64,000 nucleotides of DNA from Ochrobactrum sp. Marseille-Q0166 (GTDB lineage: Bacteria > Pseudomonadota > Alphaproteobacteria > Rhizobiales > Rhizobiaceae), in assembly GCF_014397025.1 (NCBI RefSeq), contig NZ_JACJUO010000002.1, positions 1,229,501 through 1,293,500 of the forward strand, read 5' to 3'. The notes beneath the pieces were generated by a model that did no database searches, was not told the origin of the DNA, and saw only the letters and a program-made list of their open reading frames with translations. This document shows positions 1 to 8,254 of this stretch, in pieces; position 1 is the stretch's first letter, and each line of letters opens with the position of its first letter. The position numbers were made by a program, and so were the translations under genes.

Positions 1-390
1 ATGTCAGCGCTGTCGGCGCTCGCTCAAGCTGGCATTTATGTGGTCATCCTCGCCCATCCCGAGATTGTGCGCTTCGACAGCCCGACGACAGATCCTTATT
101 CGAGGTACCAGCCGAAACTGCATAAGCGCGCCAATGCACTTGTTCGCGAAAAGTCTGACGTTGTGGCGTTCATGAACTACCGTGTTTCCATCAAGGAAAA
201 GGAAGTCGCGCGCCAGACAAAGGTCGCCCATGCCGAGGGCGGCAAAGAGCGCCAGATCCATCTGAATGAAGGCGCAGGCTTCAACGCCAAGAACCGGTAT
301 TCAATGCCCGACGCCGTTCCATACCGCAAAGGGCAGGGCTTCACCGAGCTGGCGAAATACTGGCCGGTCACGCTGCAGGAGGCTGCGTGA
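1..390 (+). CDS. Phage Sak4-like NTP-binding recombinase, C-terminal part
   Basis: The reading frame is open from the first base, so the true start lies left of the window and only the C-terminal 129 residues are present. The visible part has the RecA-fold strand ending in ILAHPEI, a DPYSRYQPKLHKRA segment, and a late AKNRYSMPD motif typical of phage AAA_24/Sak4 single-strand annealing ATPases. The Walker A loop must lie upstream. A DUF669 protein follows 630 bp later, and that pairing (Sak4 with its SSB) is common in siphoviruses. Expected role: annealing or recombination of phage DNA during replication. The family call rests on the C-terminal pattern only. Confidence 0.75.
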   Translation: MSALSALAQAGIYVVILAHPEIVRFDSPTTDPYSRYQPKLHKRANALVREKSDVVAFMNYRVSIKEKEVARQTKVAHAEGGKERQIHLNEGAGFNAKNRYSMPDAVPYRKGQGFTELAKYWPVTLQEAA

Positions 391-740
391 TGGGGTGGTT
401 CAGTCCAAATCCTATGCAGCTAAAGTTTGGAGAACCTGTCCATCAGATGGCAATCCGAGCGCTTCTTTCTGGTGCATTGAAACCCGATTCAGAAAGCATT
501 CTGACTTCAACCAAGTATCATTTTGTAGGCCCTCACGGGATTGTTTACCGCGGAAAAGATCGAACTTGGCGTCGAAATACAAGCAATTTTGCGTCTGGTT
601 TAGCTCAATTGTGCGAAGAAATTCAACAGGACTTCAACGAGCGCATAGCGGCACAAGAAAAAGCACGTGAGTACGCTCGCGACAAACTATCTGTTCCCAG
701 CCTTTTTGCGTCCGTTACTAAACAAGAGGAACCCGCATAA
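390..740 (+). CDS. Conserved phage hypothetical protein
   Basis: A 116-residue soluble protein of unknown function. AGGAGG sits 7 bases before this ATG; a GTG three bases earlier is possible but too close to the ribosome-binding site. It overlaps the upstream stop and the next ATG by one base each, so it is translationally coupled inside the early operon. The C-terminus is helical and charged (EEIQQDFNERIAAQEKAREY), consistent with a small coiled segment. I recognise no catalytic motif. Confidence 0.65.
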   Translation: MGWFSPNPMQLKFGEPVHQMAIRALLSGALKPDSESILTSTKYHFVGPHGIVYRGKDRTWRRNTSNFASGLAQLCEEIQQDFNERIAAQEKAREYARDKLSVPSLFASVTKQEEPA

Positions 741-982
741 TGGAAAAAGCACTAGCAGGACTGGTTACGGTTGCCGCCATCCTTTTCTTTGCACCGCTGA
801 TCGGCGTTCTATTTGGCGCGTTTTCGGGATGGGTGGTCGGTTTCTTCTTCACTGAAACTGTGCAGGCATTCTTCACCGCTTTGGGCGTCAATGCTGGTCA
901 CTTGTCGCTTTGGCAGATTGGCGCTGCGCTTGGATTCATCGGTGGGTTTCTCCGACCCACTGTATTTCGCGCAAAGTCTTAA
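740..982 (+). CDS. Small phage inner-membrane protein
   Basis: An 80-residue protein with two hydrophobic stretches (about residues 5-40 and 55-72), the first rich in Gly and Phe, joined by a short loop. It has no signal-peptidase site. Its ATG overlaps the preceding stop (taatg), so it is coupled to that gene. The function is unknown. Early location argues against a classical holin; membrane anchoring of replication or superinfection exclusion are guesses only. Confidence 0.6.
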   Translation: MEKALAGLVTVAAILFFAPLIGVLFGAFSGWVVGFFFTETVQAFFTALGVNAGHLSLWQIGAALGFIGGFLRPTVFRAKS

Positions 983-1015
983 TCTGCGCACTAACCACAC
1001 CACCAACACGAGGAA
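969..1015 (+). promoter_or_regulatory. Conserved leader/RBS element, weak hairpin copy
   Basis: The near-constant tail ACCACCAACACGAGGA (1000-1015) ends 7 bases before the DUF669 ATG. A short inverted repeat GCGCA (969-973) / TGCGC (985-989) lies upstream. This is the weakest hairpin of the leader family described in the findings; the tail itself is clear. Confidence 0.6.
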
Positions 1016-1022
1016 CTAACAA

Positions 1023-1583
1023 ATGGCAAGACTTGGAACGGCGTTTGACGCCACCCAACACGACACGACGCAGTCGGACTATTCCGAGCTGCCGAACGGC
1101 ACATACAAGATGGAAATCGAGGCGGCCGACGTGGTGCCGACTTCGACCGGTAGCGGCACTATCCTGAAAACAACGTTGAAGGTGCTCGAGCCCGCTGAAT
1201 ACGCCGAACGCAAGCTGTTCAACAACTACAACATCGAGAACAAAAACCCGACCGCGCAAGAAATTGGTCAAAGGCAATTTGCCAGCCTTTGCCGCGCTCT
1301 CGAGATGTCCTCGGTAGAAGACACCGACGACCTGCTCTTTAAGTCGTTCACGGTGCGAGTGGCCCTCGGCAAACCTTCAAAGGACGGGCAGTATCCCGCG
1401 CGCGCCGAGATCAAGAAATACTTCTTCCCTGACGAAAACAACGTGCCTGAGCCGAGCATTGACGCTCAACAGCCTGCGGCGGCAGCGCAGCGATCAGCCA
1501 ATGACAACCGCCCTGCAGCGGCAAACAACAACAAGCCATCGCAGCCTGCAAAAGCTGCGGGAAGCCGTCCTTGGTCTAAGTAA
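1023..1583 (+). CDS. DUF669 family single-stranded DNA-binding protein
   Basis: A 186-residue protein with the family's pattern: a GTYKMEIEAAD strand near residue 27, then LFNNYNIENKN and QRQFASLC segments, an SFTVRVALG strand and a RAEIKKYF strand near the end of the folded core. A low-complexity tail rich in Ala, Asn and Gln ends in PWSK; acidic or flexible tails are usual for phage SSBs. Placed with the Sak4-like gene, it probably coats ssDNA in the same recombination/replication pathway. It is translated from the conserved AACACGAGGA leader. Confidence 0.8.
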   Translation: MARLGTAFDATQHDTTQSDYSELPNGTYKMEIEAADVVPTSTGSGTILKTTLKVLEPAEYAERKLFNNYNIENKNPTAQEIGQRQFASLCRALEMSSVEDTDDLLFKSFTVRVALGKPSKDGQYPARAEIKKYFFPDENNVPEPSIDAQQPAAAAQRSANDNRPAAANNNKPSQPAKAAGSRPWSK

Positions 1584-1593
1584 GCACCAAAAA

Positions 1594-1641
1594 GCTGCCG
1601 GTGCTTTCGCGCCGGTAGCCCACCGAACCGAACACGAGGAG
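1594..1641 (+). promoter_or_regulatory. Conserved leader element: hairpin plus AACACGAGGAG
   Basis: An 8-bp stem, GCTGCCGG (1594-1601) with CCGGTAGC (1612-1619) including one G-U pair, precedes ACCGAACCGAACACGAGGAG (1622-1641), which ends 6 bases before the next ATG. A competing 5-bp stem (GCACC 1584-1588 / GGTGC 1600-1604) overlaps it, so two alternative folds are possible. Confidence 0.7.
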
Positions 1642-1647
1642 TTTTGT

Positions 1648-2451
1648 ATGGCATACGAATCCGAGCGCAGACAGATCGATGGTGCGCTTCCAATACGCTT
1701 CGACGGTGCGTTTGTTGCTGGCGGCGCAGTAACGAGCGTATTTACCGGTACTGACATAAATGACGTCGATTTGTATTTCAAATCTCGCCGCGCATTCGAG
1801 CGAGCTATTTATGACGCGTATGAGGAAGGCCTATGGTGCGTGGCTGCCAGTAAGCGCGCCGTGACCTTCACCGATCAGAGCAACAATATTGCTCAGCTGA
1901 TGTATTTTGACTTCTTCCCAAGTGCCCAGTCTATTTTTGACGCCTTTGATTTTACCGTTTGCATGGGAGCGGTGGATCTGGATGCAGGCGCCAAAAGTCC
2001 AGATTCCGGATTTGCGTTTCATCCTGACTTTCTGAAGCACAACAGCCAGCGCTTTCTGAAATTCAATGCTGGCACTCGCTATCCACTAGCGTCAGCTACC
2101 CGCGTCCTGAAATATCAACAGCGTGGCTACACCATCGGGAAAGGCGACATCATGAAAGTTGCCTTGGTCGTTCGTGGCGTGAAGATCGAAACTTGGGAAG
2201 ACCTGAAGGACCAGATCGGTGGCGCTTACGGTGACAAGGTTGTGCTCGGAAATGAGGACAAACCTTTCACCATTGAGGCGGCCATCAAGGCACTTACTGT
2301 TGAGGATGCCGAAAGTGAACCTTGGGTGCAACCGGCCAACGATAACATGCCGGGCAATGCAGAAGCGCTGCTTGAACAACTTGCCGATCTCAATGGCATC
2401 GAATTTGTTCCGCCTGAGCTTGATGAAGACGGCTGGCCTCTAGCAGCCTAA
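1648..2451 (+). CDS. Predicted nucleotidyltransferase-fold phage protein
   Basis: A 267-residue protein. The frame is open further upstream, but this ATG follows the conserved GAGGAG leader. Near the N-terminus FVAGGAVTS (about residues 22-30) is followed by NDVDLYF (38-44). The GG...DxD pattern resembles the head domain of poly(A) polymerases and tRNA nucleotidyltransferases (the Pol-beta superfamily). A third acidic strand may be FTVCMGAVDLD. The C-terminal region carries PANDN, a linker seen in several proteins of this phage. The substrate is unknown; RNA tailing, tRNA repair or a degenerate enzyme are all possible. The fold call comes from motif reading only. Confidence 0.55.
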   Translation: MAYESERRQIDGALPIRFDGAFVAGGAVTSVFTGTDINDVDLYFKSRRAFERAIYDAYEEGLWCVAASKRAVTFTDQSNNIAQLMYFDFFPSAQSIFDAFDFTVCMGAVDLDAGAKSPDSGFAFHPDFLKHNSQRFLKFNAGTRYPLASATRVLKYQQRGYTIGKGDIMKVALVVRGVKIETWEDLKDQIGGAYGDKVVLGNEDKPFTIEAAIKALTVEDAESEPWVQPANDNMPGNAEALLEQLADLNGIEFVPPELDEDGWPLAA

Positions 2452-2461
2452 AACCAACCAC

Positions 2462-2500
2462 GGCGCGGTCACCAGCCGCGCCTACCACCAACACGAGGAG
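2462..2500 (+). promoter_or_regulatory. Conserved leader element: hairpin plus AACACGAGGAG
   Basis: A perfect 7-bp stem, GGCGCGG (2462-2468) with CCGCGCC (2476-2482), closes a TCACCAG loop. It is followed by ACCACCAACACGAGGAG (2484-2500), 6 bases before the clamp ATG. Confidence 0.8.
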
Positions 2501-2506
2501 AAACCC

Positions 2507-3565
2507 ATGCGGGTAACGCTTGATCGAGCGCAGCTTGCGCACGCCTTGTCGACCGTGACAAAGGCAGTTGAGGCCAGAACGACAACTCCAATTCTTGGCA
2601 ACGTGCTTTTGTCCGTGGACAAAGGAAAGCTGGGCATCACCGGCACTAATCTTGATCTGGAAATCAGCACCAGCTTGCCGGTTCTGGACAGCCAGGAAGG
2701 TACTGTCACGGTTGCAGGTAAGCTACTTCTGGATATTACCAAGCGCGCCACAAGTGACGTTAACTTGGAAGCCGACGGCAATCATCTGGTCGTTAAATCT
2801 GGAAAGAGCCGTTTCAAACTAGATACATTGCCAGCTGCTGACTTCCCTTCCTTCAGTCACGGAAGCTTCGACACCACAATCGAAGTCGATCTGGCATCAC
2901 TCGTGCAGGAAGTGCAGTTCGCTGTCAGCACCGAAGAAACCCGGTATTACCTCTGCGGCGTCTTTCTGGAAGCAAAGGACGGCCATATCGTTGCCACGGC
3001 GACAGACGGGCATCGTCTCGCATCGACACGCATTGAGCAGGAAGCCACGTTTGCTCCGGTCATTCTGCCTAACAAGTTGCTCTCATTGCTGCCGACCGGC
3101 GTCGCGTCAGTTTCGCTGTCGTCAAACAAGGTGATGGTCGAGAGCGGCTCGACTGTCATCGTGTCGAAACTCGTCGACGGCACATATCCGGATTACGAGC
3201 GCGTTATTCCAAAGCCATCGGAGCGTGTAGCTACACTATCGGCAAAAGCACTACGCGAAGCTGTCGGCCGAACGTCGGTTATCGCAAGCGAACGCGGTAA
3301 GGCCGTTCGGTTCTCATTTGCTTCGGATGCTCTGACACTGAATGTCGCTAATCCAGATCGCGGCGATGCAACTGAGGAAATGGAGGTCAACTTCAGCAGC
3401 GAGCCGCTGACGATCGGTTTCAATGGTCAGTATGTCACCGACCTTATGGCGGCGTTTGGTGCGGATGAAATCACGATGTCGATGGCCGACTCCGGCTCGC
3501 CTGCGCTGATCACGTCGGCCGGTCAGCCGGGATATAGGTGCGTAATTATGCCGATGCGGGTTTAG
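2507..3565 (+). CDS. dnaN: Phage-encoded DNA polymerase III beta sliding clamp
   Basis: A 352-residue homologue of the bacterial beta clamp (hosts usually about 370). Diagnostic stretches are TTPILGNVLL near residue 27, ATATDGHRLA near 165, GTYPDYERVIP near 225 and the C-terminal VIMPMRV, which in the family forms part of the hydrophobic cleft that binds client peptides. The clamp tethers polymerase to DNA. A phage copy suggests that this phage builds its own processivity platform or diverts the host Pol III and client proteins. No phage DNA polymerase is visible in the window, so host Pol III is the likely partner. Translation uses the hairpin leader. Confidence 0.93.
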   Translation: MRVTLDRAQLAHALSTVTKAVEARTTTPILGNVLLSVDKGKLGITGTNLDLEISTSLPVLDSQEGTVTVAGKLLLDITKRATSDVNLEADGNHLVVKSGKSRFKLDTLPAADFPSFSHGSFDTTIEVDLASLVQEVQFAVSTEETRYYLCGVFLEAKDGHIVATATDGHRLASTRIEQEATFAPVILPNKLLSLLPTGVASVSLSSNKVMVESGSTVIVSKLVDGTYPDYERVIPKPSERVATLSAKALREAVGRTSVIASERGKAVRFSFASDALTLNVANPDRGDATEEMEVNFSSEPLTIGFNGQYVTDLMAAFGADEITMSMADSGSPALITSAGQPGYRCVIMPMRV

Positions 3566-3568
3566 ACC

Positions 3569-4495
3569 GTGGCCCCACTCCCCAAACCTCAATCGACAAC
3601 CGTCGGCGCGATCTATGCTGCTTACGAGGCCCAGGCGAAATCCTGGGACTCGTGGGGCATCAGCGTGGGCGAGGCTGGCACGGAATGCGACAGGGCGCTT
3701 TGGTACGGTTTCAGGTGGGCCTCGGCCCGCGAAGTCCATAGCGGACGCCAGCTGCGCTTGTTTGAAACGGGTAATATCGAAGAAGATCGGCTCGTTGCTG
3801 ATCTCGAGCGCATCGGCGTCGACGTATACGGGCAGCAAGACAAGATCCGGCTTGTATCTGGCTTTGTGCGCGGCAAGTGCGACGGCAAGGCAATGAATGT
3901 GCCGGAGGCGTCGAAGACAGAACACCTGTTAGAGTTTAAATCAAGCAATGCCAAGGGCTTCGCGCTGATTGTTAAGGGCGGCTGTCAGAAAGCAAAGCCG
4001 TTGCACTATGCGCAGTGCCAGCTTGGAATGCATGCCTTCGGTTTGAGCCGGTGCCTTTATCTTGTCTCATGCAAGGACAGCGACAGCCTTTATTCAGAGC
4101 GCATCGAATACGATCTGGAATTCTGCCTTCGGCTGGTAGCGCGCTGCGAACGCATCGTATTTTCGGACACTCCATCGAGCAGAATTAGCGAAAACCCGGA
4201 GTTCTTCGGATGCATGTTTTGCAAGCACAAGGCCGTCTGTCATCACGATGCACAGCCGCGAGTGAACTGCCGAACTTGCCTTCATGCTCAGCCTGAAAGC
4301 GGCGGAGATTGCCATATCTCATGCGCGCGATGGGCAAAGCCATTGTCGATCGACGAACAGCGCGACGGGTGCCCAGCTCATCTCTACCTACCGGGCATGG
4401 TGAATGGCGAACAGATCGACGTCGACAAGGAGGCCGAGACGATCACTTATAAGATGAAGTCGGGAGAGGTTTGGGTGGATGGCTATAAGGGTTAG
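3569..4495 (+). CDS. PD-(D/E)XK nuclease with C-terminal cysteine cluster
   Basis: A 308-residue protein starting 3 bases after the clamp stop. KCDGKAM (about residue 106) and HLLEFKSSN (about 121) give the D...ExK core of a RecB/Cas4-like nuclease. A cysteine-rich half follows: CMFCKHKAVC, NCRTCLHAQ, DCHISC and GCPAHL, nine cysteines in all, suggesting an iron-sulfur cluster plus zinc site as in Cas4/AddB-type nucleases. Such phage proteins usually sit in replication-recombination modules and are thought to process DNA ends. Which metal each cysteine group binds cannot be told from sequence. Confidence 0.75.
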   Translation: MAPLPKPQSTTVGAIYAAYEAQAKSWDSWGISVGEAGTECDRALWYGFRWASAREVHSGRQLRLFETGNIEEDRLVADLERIGVDVYGQQDKIRLVSGFVRGKCDGKAMNVPEASKTEHLLEFKSSNAKGFALIVKGGCQKAKPLHYAQCQLGMHAFGLSRCLYLVSCKDSDSLYSERIEYDLEFCLRLVARCERIVFSDTPSSRISENPEFFGCMFCKHKAVCHHDAQPRVNCRTCLHAQPESGGDCHISCARWAKPLSIDEQRDGCPAHLYLPGMVNGEQIDVDKEAETITYKMKSGEVWVDGYKG

Positions 4496-5112
4496 GACCA
4501 GTATTGGGAGAGGCGGTCTTCTTCGCGATCAATAGATGAATTAAAGTATATCAATGCGTTTGTCAGTAAAGATTTCTCGCTAAGAAATTCATCGGATTTG
4601 TAGTCTCCGTCTTCTGTTAGTTTGTTAACTCTGTTCGCAAAGATAGCAGCCAGTCTAGCGTTCTGACGTAGTTCAAAGGGAAATTGACGAGTTATTTTAT
4701 AAACTTCTTCCTCTGATATTTTGGGATATTGAATATAGTTCGAGTTCGATATTCGACCTATTTTGGTAGACCAGGAATTTTCAGCAAAAGCGACAGAACG
4801 ATAAATCTCTCTGAGTCTATCTAGATTATCTAGTTCTTCTTTCAGTGAACGCTTTACCGTCGCCACATGCTGTCGTCTATTTGCATCCAACTGCTGCTTG
4901 GCAACCACGACAGCAACCAAAACCGGGATGCCCGCAAGGATCGTTCCGTAGTCCTTCATAAGCACCAAGAACGCTTCCCCAAAGGTCGGCAGCTTTGCAT
5001 AGAGCGCACCGAAGACCATCGCGCAAACACCGACGTAGACCGCAGTCGCCACGTACAAAATCGATGAAGAAAACTGCTCGTTTTCTTTTTCTACTTTCTC
5101 TTTATCAGACAA
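4492..5112 (-). CDS. Minus-strand membrane protein inserted in early operon
   Basis: A 206-residue protein. The frame is open to 5160, but TTG at 5112 has GGGG 8 bases upstream and avoids overlapping the helicase gene. Topology: a charged N-terminus, two hydrophobic helices (about residues 19-38 and 53-72), then a basic/coiled segment (AKQQLDANRRQ) and a helical cytoplasmic domain of about 120 residues. The gene is AT-richer than its neighbours and is antisense to the operon, as expected for a moron. It resembles the gene at 8255-8995 in layout but not clearly in sequence. Superinfection exclusion or defence is a guess. Confidence 0.7.
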   Translation of the reverse strand: MSDKEKVEKENEQFSSSILYVATAVYVGVCAMVFGALYAKLPTFGEAFLVLMKDYGTILAGIPVLVAVVVAKQQLDANRRQHVATVKRSLKEELDNLDRLREIYRSVAFAENSWSTKIGRISNSNYIQYPKISEEEVYKITRQFPFELRQNARLAAIFANRVNKLTEDGDYKSDEFLSEKSLLTNALIYFNSSIDREEDRLSQYWS

Positions 5113-5126
5113 GGTAACGCCCCAAC

Positions 5127-6884
5127 ATGCTAACCTTACGAAACTACCAGTCAGAAGCAATAGACGCCGTTTTCGACTATTGGCAAGAGGAGGCAGGTAA
5201 TCCGCTTGTTGATCTTGCGACCGGCTGCGGCAAGTCGTTGGTTATGGCGTCACTTATCCAGCGCCTTGTCGAGGGCTGGCCTGATATGCGCGTGATGGTC
5301 GTTACGCACGTCGCGGAACTGATCGAACAGAATTATCTGGAATTGCTGGGCGTCTGGCCATTCGCGCCTGCAGGTATCTATTCAGCTGGCCTTGGCCGTC
5401 GTGACGCTCGCAGTCAGATCGTGTTTGCTGGCATTCAGACTGTTCATAATAAGGCGCAGCAAATCGGTCACGTCGACGTGCTTATGGTCGACGAGTGCCA
5501 CCTCATCCCGGTCAACAGCAACACGATGTATCGCAAGTTCATTGACGCGCTGCTTGAGGTTAATCCGGATATGAAAATCCTCGGACTGACTGCCACGCCT
5601 TATCGGTTGGATAGCGGTCGATTAGATGAAGGCGCAGATCGCCTGTTTGACCAGATCGTCTACACATACGGCGTTGCTGACGGGATCCGTGATGGCTTCC
5701 TTGCTCCGCTAACGAGCAAGCCAACCGCTACAGAATACGACGTCAAAGGCGTAGGAAGGCTCGGGGGCGACTACAAGCAGCGCGCGCTAGAGGAAGCGAT
5801 TAACCGAACCGACCTCAATGATGCTGTGGTTTCTGAGATCATTGCAAAGGGCACTGATCGTCGCTCCTGGCTTTGTTTCTGTGCTGGCGTAAAAGCTGCA
5901 CTGGACGTGCGCGACGTATTCAGATCACGCGGCATTACATGTGAAGCCGTAACGGGCGATACGCCGAAGGAAGAACGCCGCCGCATACTAGAGGACTTCA
6001 AAGCGTACCGCATCCAGTGTGTGACGAACAACTCAGTTCTTACCACAGGATTCAATCATAAGGGCGTTGATTTAATTGCATTTATGCGCCCAACCCTGTC
6101 ATTGAGTTTGTACGTACAGATGGCCGGCCGTGGCACTCGTCCGCTCTACAAGGCAGGTGCGCCACTAGATACGGTTGAGGAGCGGCTTGCTGCTATCTCG
6201 GCAGGACCAAAGAAGAATTGCCTGGTACTCGACTTCGCGAAACTCGTCGACCGGCATGGCCCTGTCGACATGGTCGAGCCGAAAGCGCCAAGCGCTGGCA
6301 CTGGCGAGCCGCCAATCAAGATCTGCCCAACCGTACCTGACGGCAATGGGGCGGTCGGTTGCGGTGAGAAGGTGCACATCTCGCTGATGAAGTGTCCATG
6401 CTGCGGCTATGACTTCCCTCCTAACGAGGACGAGAAGCTAACCCGACAAGCCGCTGACGTTCCGATTGTCAGCACTGCCGAGGCAGAATGGCGCAAGGTG
6501 ACCGGCCGGACGTTTCATTTCCACGAAGGTAAGGGCGACAAGCCACCGTCGGTCAAGTGCAGCTACATCGCTGGCTATACGCAGATCAATGAATGGCTTT
6601 GCCCTCAGCATACTGGTTTCGCACAAACCAAGGCGCATCGATGGTGGACGCAGCACGGAGGCCAGCGGCCGTTTCCAAAGACAGTCATGGAATGGCTTGA
6701 GCGTCAGCGCGAGTTGCTTACCACCGACGAAATAAGCGTCGTTCCGAATGGTAAATATTGGAATGTGAAAGACGTGCGGGCAGGCCTTAGTCTTGAAGCA
6801 GACAATGACAACGCTCCGGAGCCTGCGAACGACAATGTGTCGGTAGGCCTTTCGGAGATGCTAGACGACGAAATACCGTTCTAA
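5127..6884 (+). CDS. SF2 DEAD/DEAH-type phage helicase
   Basis: A 585-residue helicase. In order: a Q-like NYQSEAIDAV at the N-terminus, Walker A DLATGCGKS near residue 30, Walker B VDECHLIP near 130, motif III LTATPYRL near 155, and the C-terminal RecA domain with TTGFNHKGVDLI and QMAGRGTRP (motif VI). A Cys-rich patch (KCPCCGYDFP) follows, then a tail ending LDDEIPF. That acidic/aromatic end could dock on SSB- or clamp-like partners. It likely unwinds DNA for replication or recombination. Its ribosome-binding site overlaps the start region of the divergent membrane gene. Confidence 0.9.
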   Translation: MLTLRNYQSEAIDAVFDYWQEEAGNPLVDLATGCGKSLVMASLIQRLVEGWPDMRVMVVTHVAELIEQNYLELLGVWPFAPAGIYSAGLGRRDARSQIVFAGIQTVHNKAQQIGHVDVLMVDECHLIPVNSNTMYRKFIDALLEVNPDMKILGLTATPYRLDSGRLDEGADRLFDQIVYTYGVADGIRDGFLAPLTSKPTATEYDVKGVGRLGGDYKQRALEEAINRTDLNDAVVSEIIAKGTDRRSWLCFCAGVKAALDVRDVFRSRGITCEAVTGDTPKEERRRILEDFKAYRIQCVTNNSVLTTGFNHKGVDLIAFMRPTLSLSLYVQMAGRGTRPLYKAGAPLDTVEERLAAISAGPKKNCLVLDFAKLVDRHGPVDMVEPKAPSAGTGEPPIKICPTVPDGNGAVGCGEKVHISLMKCPCCGYDFPPNEDEKLTRQAADVPIVSTAEAEWRKVTGRTFHFHEGKGDKPPSVKCSYIAGYTQINEWLCPQHTGFAQTKAHRWWTQHGGQRPFPKTVMEWLERQRELLTTDEISVVPNGKYWNVKDVRAGLSLEADNDNAPEPANDNVSVGLSEMLDDEIPF

Positions 6885-6910
6885 AAAGAGCGGTCCGAAG
6901 ACCGCTCTTT
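6885..6910 (+). terminator. Rho-independent terminator
   Basis: AAAGAGCGGT (6885-6894) pairs perfectly with ACCGCTCTTT (6901-6910) around a CCGAAG loop, right after the helicase stop. The flanking A and T runs let it act in both directions, separating the helicase from the convergent PRC-barrel gene. Confidence 0.85.
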
Positions 6911-6930
6911 TGGTAATCACTGGTTAGGAA

Positions 6931-7326
6931 TTACTTCGCCCAACGACCTTCATACTTAAAGTCAGGGGCCTTTTCGAGATCTTCTTTGGTCGTGTCCATC
7001 TTGGCTGACCACTTCTTGTCATTCTCAGAATAAAGAATCTCAATGTTCTGGGGTGCCACTACAACATACTTCTCACCAATGCCGAGGAAACCGCCAACTG
7101 AAACGATATACCCAGTCAGCGCACCATCAGAAATTACCAAATCCTGGATTTTGCCGATGGTTTCATCTTTAGAATTAACGATGTCCAGGTTCAGGATGTT
7201 GTTAGTGATCACATCAGTCGGCTTCGCACTAACGAACACTTCAGTTTCGGTTGTCGTCGCAGTTTGAGCGTTTGCAAAAGAAGCGAGTGCAACCGTAGCG
7301 ACAGCAGCCAACAGAATACGACGCAT
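6931..7326 (-). CDS. Secreted PRC-barrel protein (lysogenic cargo)
   Basis: A 131-residue protein with a clear signal peptide (basic MRR, hydrophobic core, cleavage near ANAQ at residue 21). A PRC-barrel follows (LDIVNSKDETIGKIQDLV ... GYIVSVGGFLGIGEKYV, about residues 44-92). Such periplasmic PRC-barrel proteins are common in Rhizobiales chromosomes, often stress-linked, and are not phage structural parts. It is antisense to the early operon. Upstream is a near sigma-EcfG promoter (GGAAC, 17-base gap, CATT in place of CGTT). Probably host-derived cargo expressed from the lysogen. Confidence 0.85.
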   Translation of the reverse strand: MRRILLAAVATVALASFANAQTATTTETEVFVSAKPTDVITNNILNLDIVNSKDETIGKIQDLVISDGALTGYIVSVGGFLGIGEKYVVVAPQNIEILYSENDKKWSAKMDTTKEDLEKAPDFKYEGRWAK

Positions 7327-7369
7327 GTGAATTCTCCTAATGAAATCTAGACGTTAATGTCGGTATACA

Positions 7370-7395
7370 AATGCGGAAGGGCTTAAAAAGGTTCC
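7370..7395 (-). promoter_or_regulatory. Near-match sigma-EcfG promoter
   Basis: On the minus strand GGAAC (7395-7391) is followed after 17 bases by CATT (7373-7370), one base off the alphaproteobacterial general-stress consensus GGAAC-N16/17-CGTT. It lies about 45 bases upstream of the PRC-barrel start. The -10 mismatch keeps confidence low. Confidence 0.4.
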
Positions 7396-7463
7396 AAAGA
7401 TAATTCTAAAATTTTGCCGATGATGCGTTGCACGACCACCCATTAACACACCATTTATTATAG

Positions 7464-7498
7464 TGCCGCACCATCGGCATTACCAACCACACGAGGAG
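7464..7498 (+). promoter_or_regulatory. Conserved leader element: hairpin plus CACACGAGGAG
   Basis: Stem TGCCG (7464-7468) / CGGCA (7475-7479) with loop CACCAT, then ACCAACCACACGAGGAG (7482-7498), 6 bases before the ATG at 7505. Confidence 0.75.
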
Positions 7499-7504
7499 CA
7501 TCAA

Positions 7505-8254
7505 ATGAATAATGCAGAAACTTACGATCCGTATAACGCCAGAGGGATGGGCCACAACAACCCGCCGACCTCTGCATATGAAGAGATCAAGCAGGAAATC
7601 GAAGAACTGTTCGACGAGGCGAAAAACTTCGCGGACGGCGAAGCCATCGACAATCAGGCTCTCGCCGACGCTGTGACCGAGCTCCATGACAAGTTGCATG
7701 AGGCTGGAAAGCGCGCCGAAGAAGTTCGAAAAGAAGAGGCTAAGCCGCACGACGACGCCAAAACTGAAATCCAGGCGCGTTACAACAAGCTGATCGGCAA
7801 TACTAAGACATCAGGCAAAGGCAAGGTCGTGCTTGGCAAGGAAGTGCTTCAAGGGCTACTGACTCCATGGCGCAATAAGGTTGCTGCTGAAAAGGAAGCG
7901 GCTGCTCGGCGGGCAAGAGAAGAAGCTGACCACGTCATTCGTGAAGCGCATGAAGCTATGCAAGCAAGCAAGGGCAATCTGGAAGCACGCGAGCAGGCAG
8001 AGGAACTGGTCAAAGAAGCGAAACAGGCCGACCGTTGGGCGAAGCGTGAAGACAAGGCAGCAACGACTGGCACTGGCCTTCGTTCGGTATGGCATTGCGA
8101 TCTGGTCGACGAAGGCGTTGCGCTTGATTGGGCATACGGCCGTGCGCCAGAGCGTTTCAAAGCTGTTGTACAGGCAATGGCCGAAGAAACCGTGCGCGCC
8201 GGTATGCGGCAGGTGCCAGGCTTCAATGTGCGTGAGGAAAGGGTGGCGCGGTAA
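7505..8254 (+). CDS. Coiled-coil phage protein of the early operon
   Basis: A 249-residue protein. The frame is open 42 bases upstream, but this ATG follows the conserved GAGGAG leader. The N-terminus carries GMGHNNPP; the middle (about residues 25-190) is almost all charged helix (AEEVRKEEAKPHDDAKTEI, EAAARRAREEAD), a long coiled coil. The C-terminal domain (GLRSVWHCDLVDEGVALDWA ... VRAGMRQVPGFNV) resembles a module seen in proteins near phage recombinases and SSBs. The role is unknown; a structural or scaffolding part of the replication complex is plausible. Confidence 0.75.
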   Translation: MNNAETYDPYNARGMGHNNPPTSAYEEIKQEIEELFDEAKNFADGEAIDNQALADAVTELHDKLHEAGKRAEEVRKEEAKPHDDAKTEIQARYNKLIGNTKTSGKGKVVLGKEVLQGLLTPWRNKVAAEKEAAARRAREEADHVIREAHEAMQASKGNLEAREQAEELVKEAKQADRWAKREDKAATTGTGLRSVWHCDLVDEGVALDWAYGRAPERFKAVVQAMAEETVRAGMRQVPGFNVREERVAR

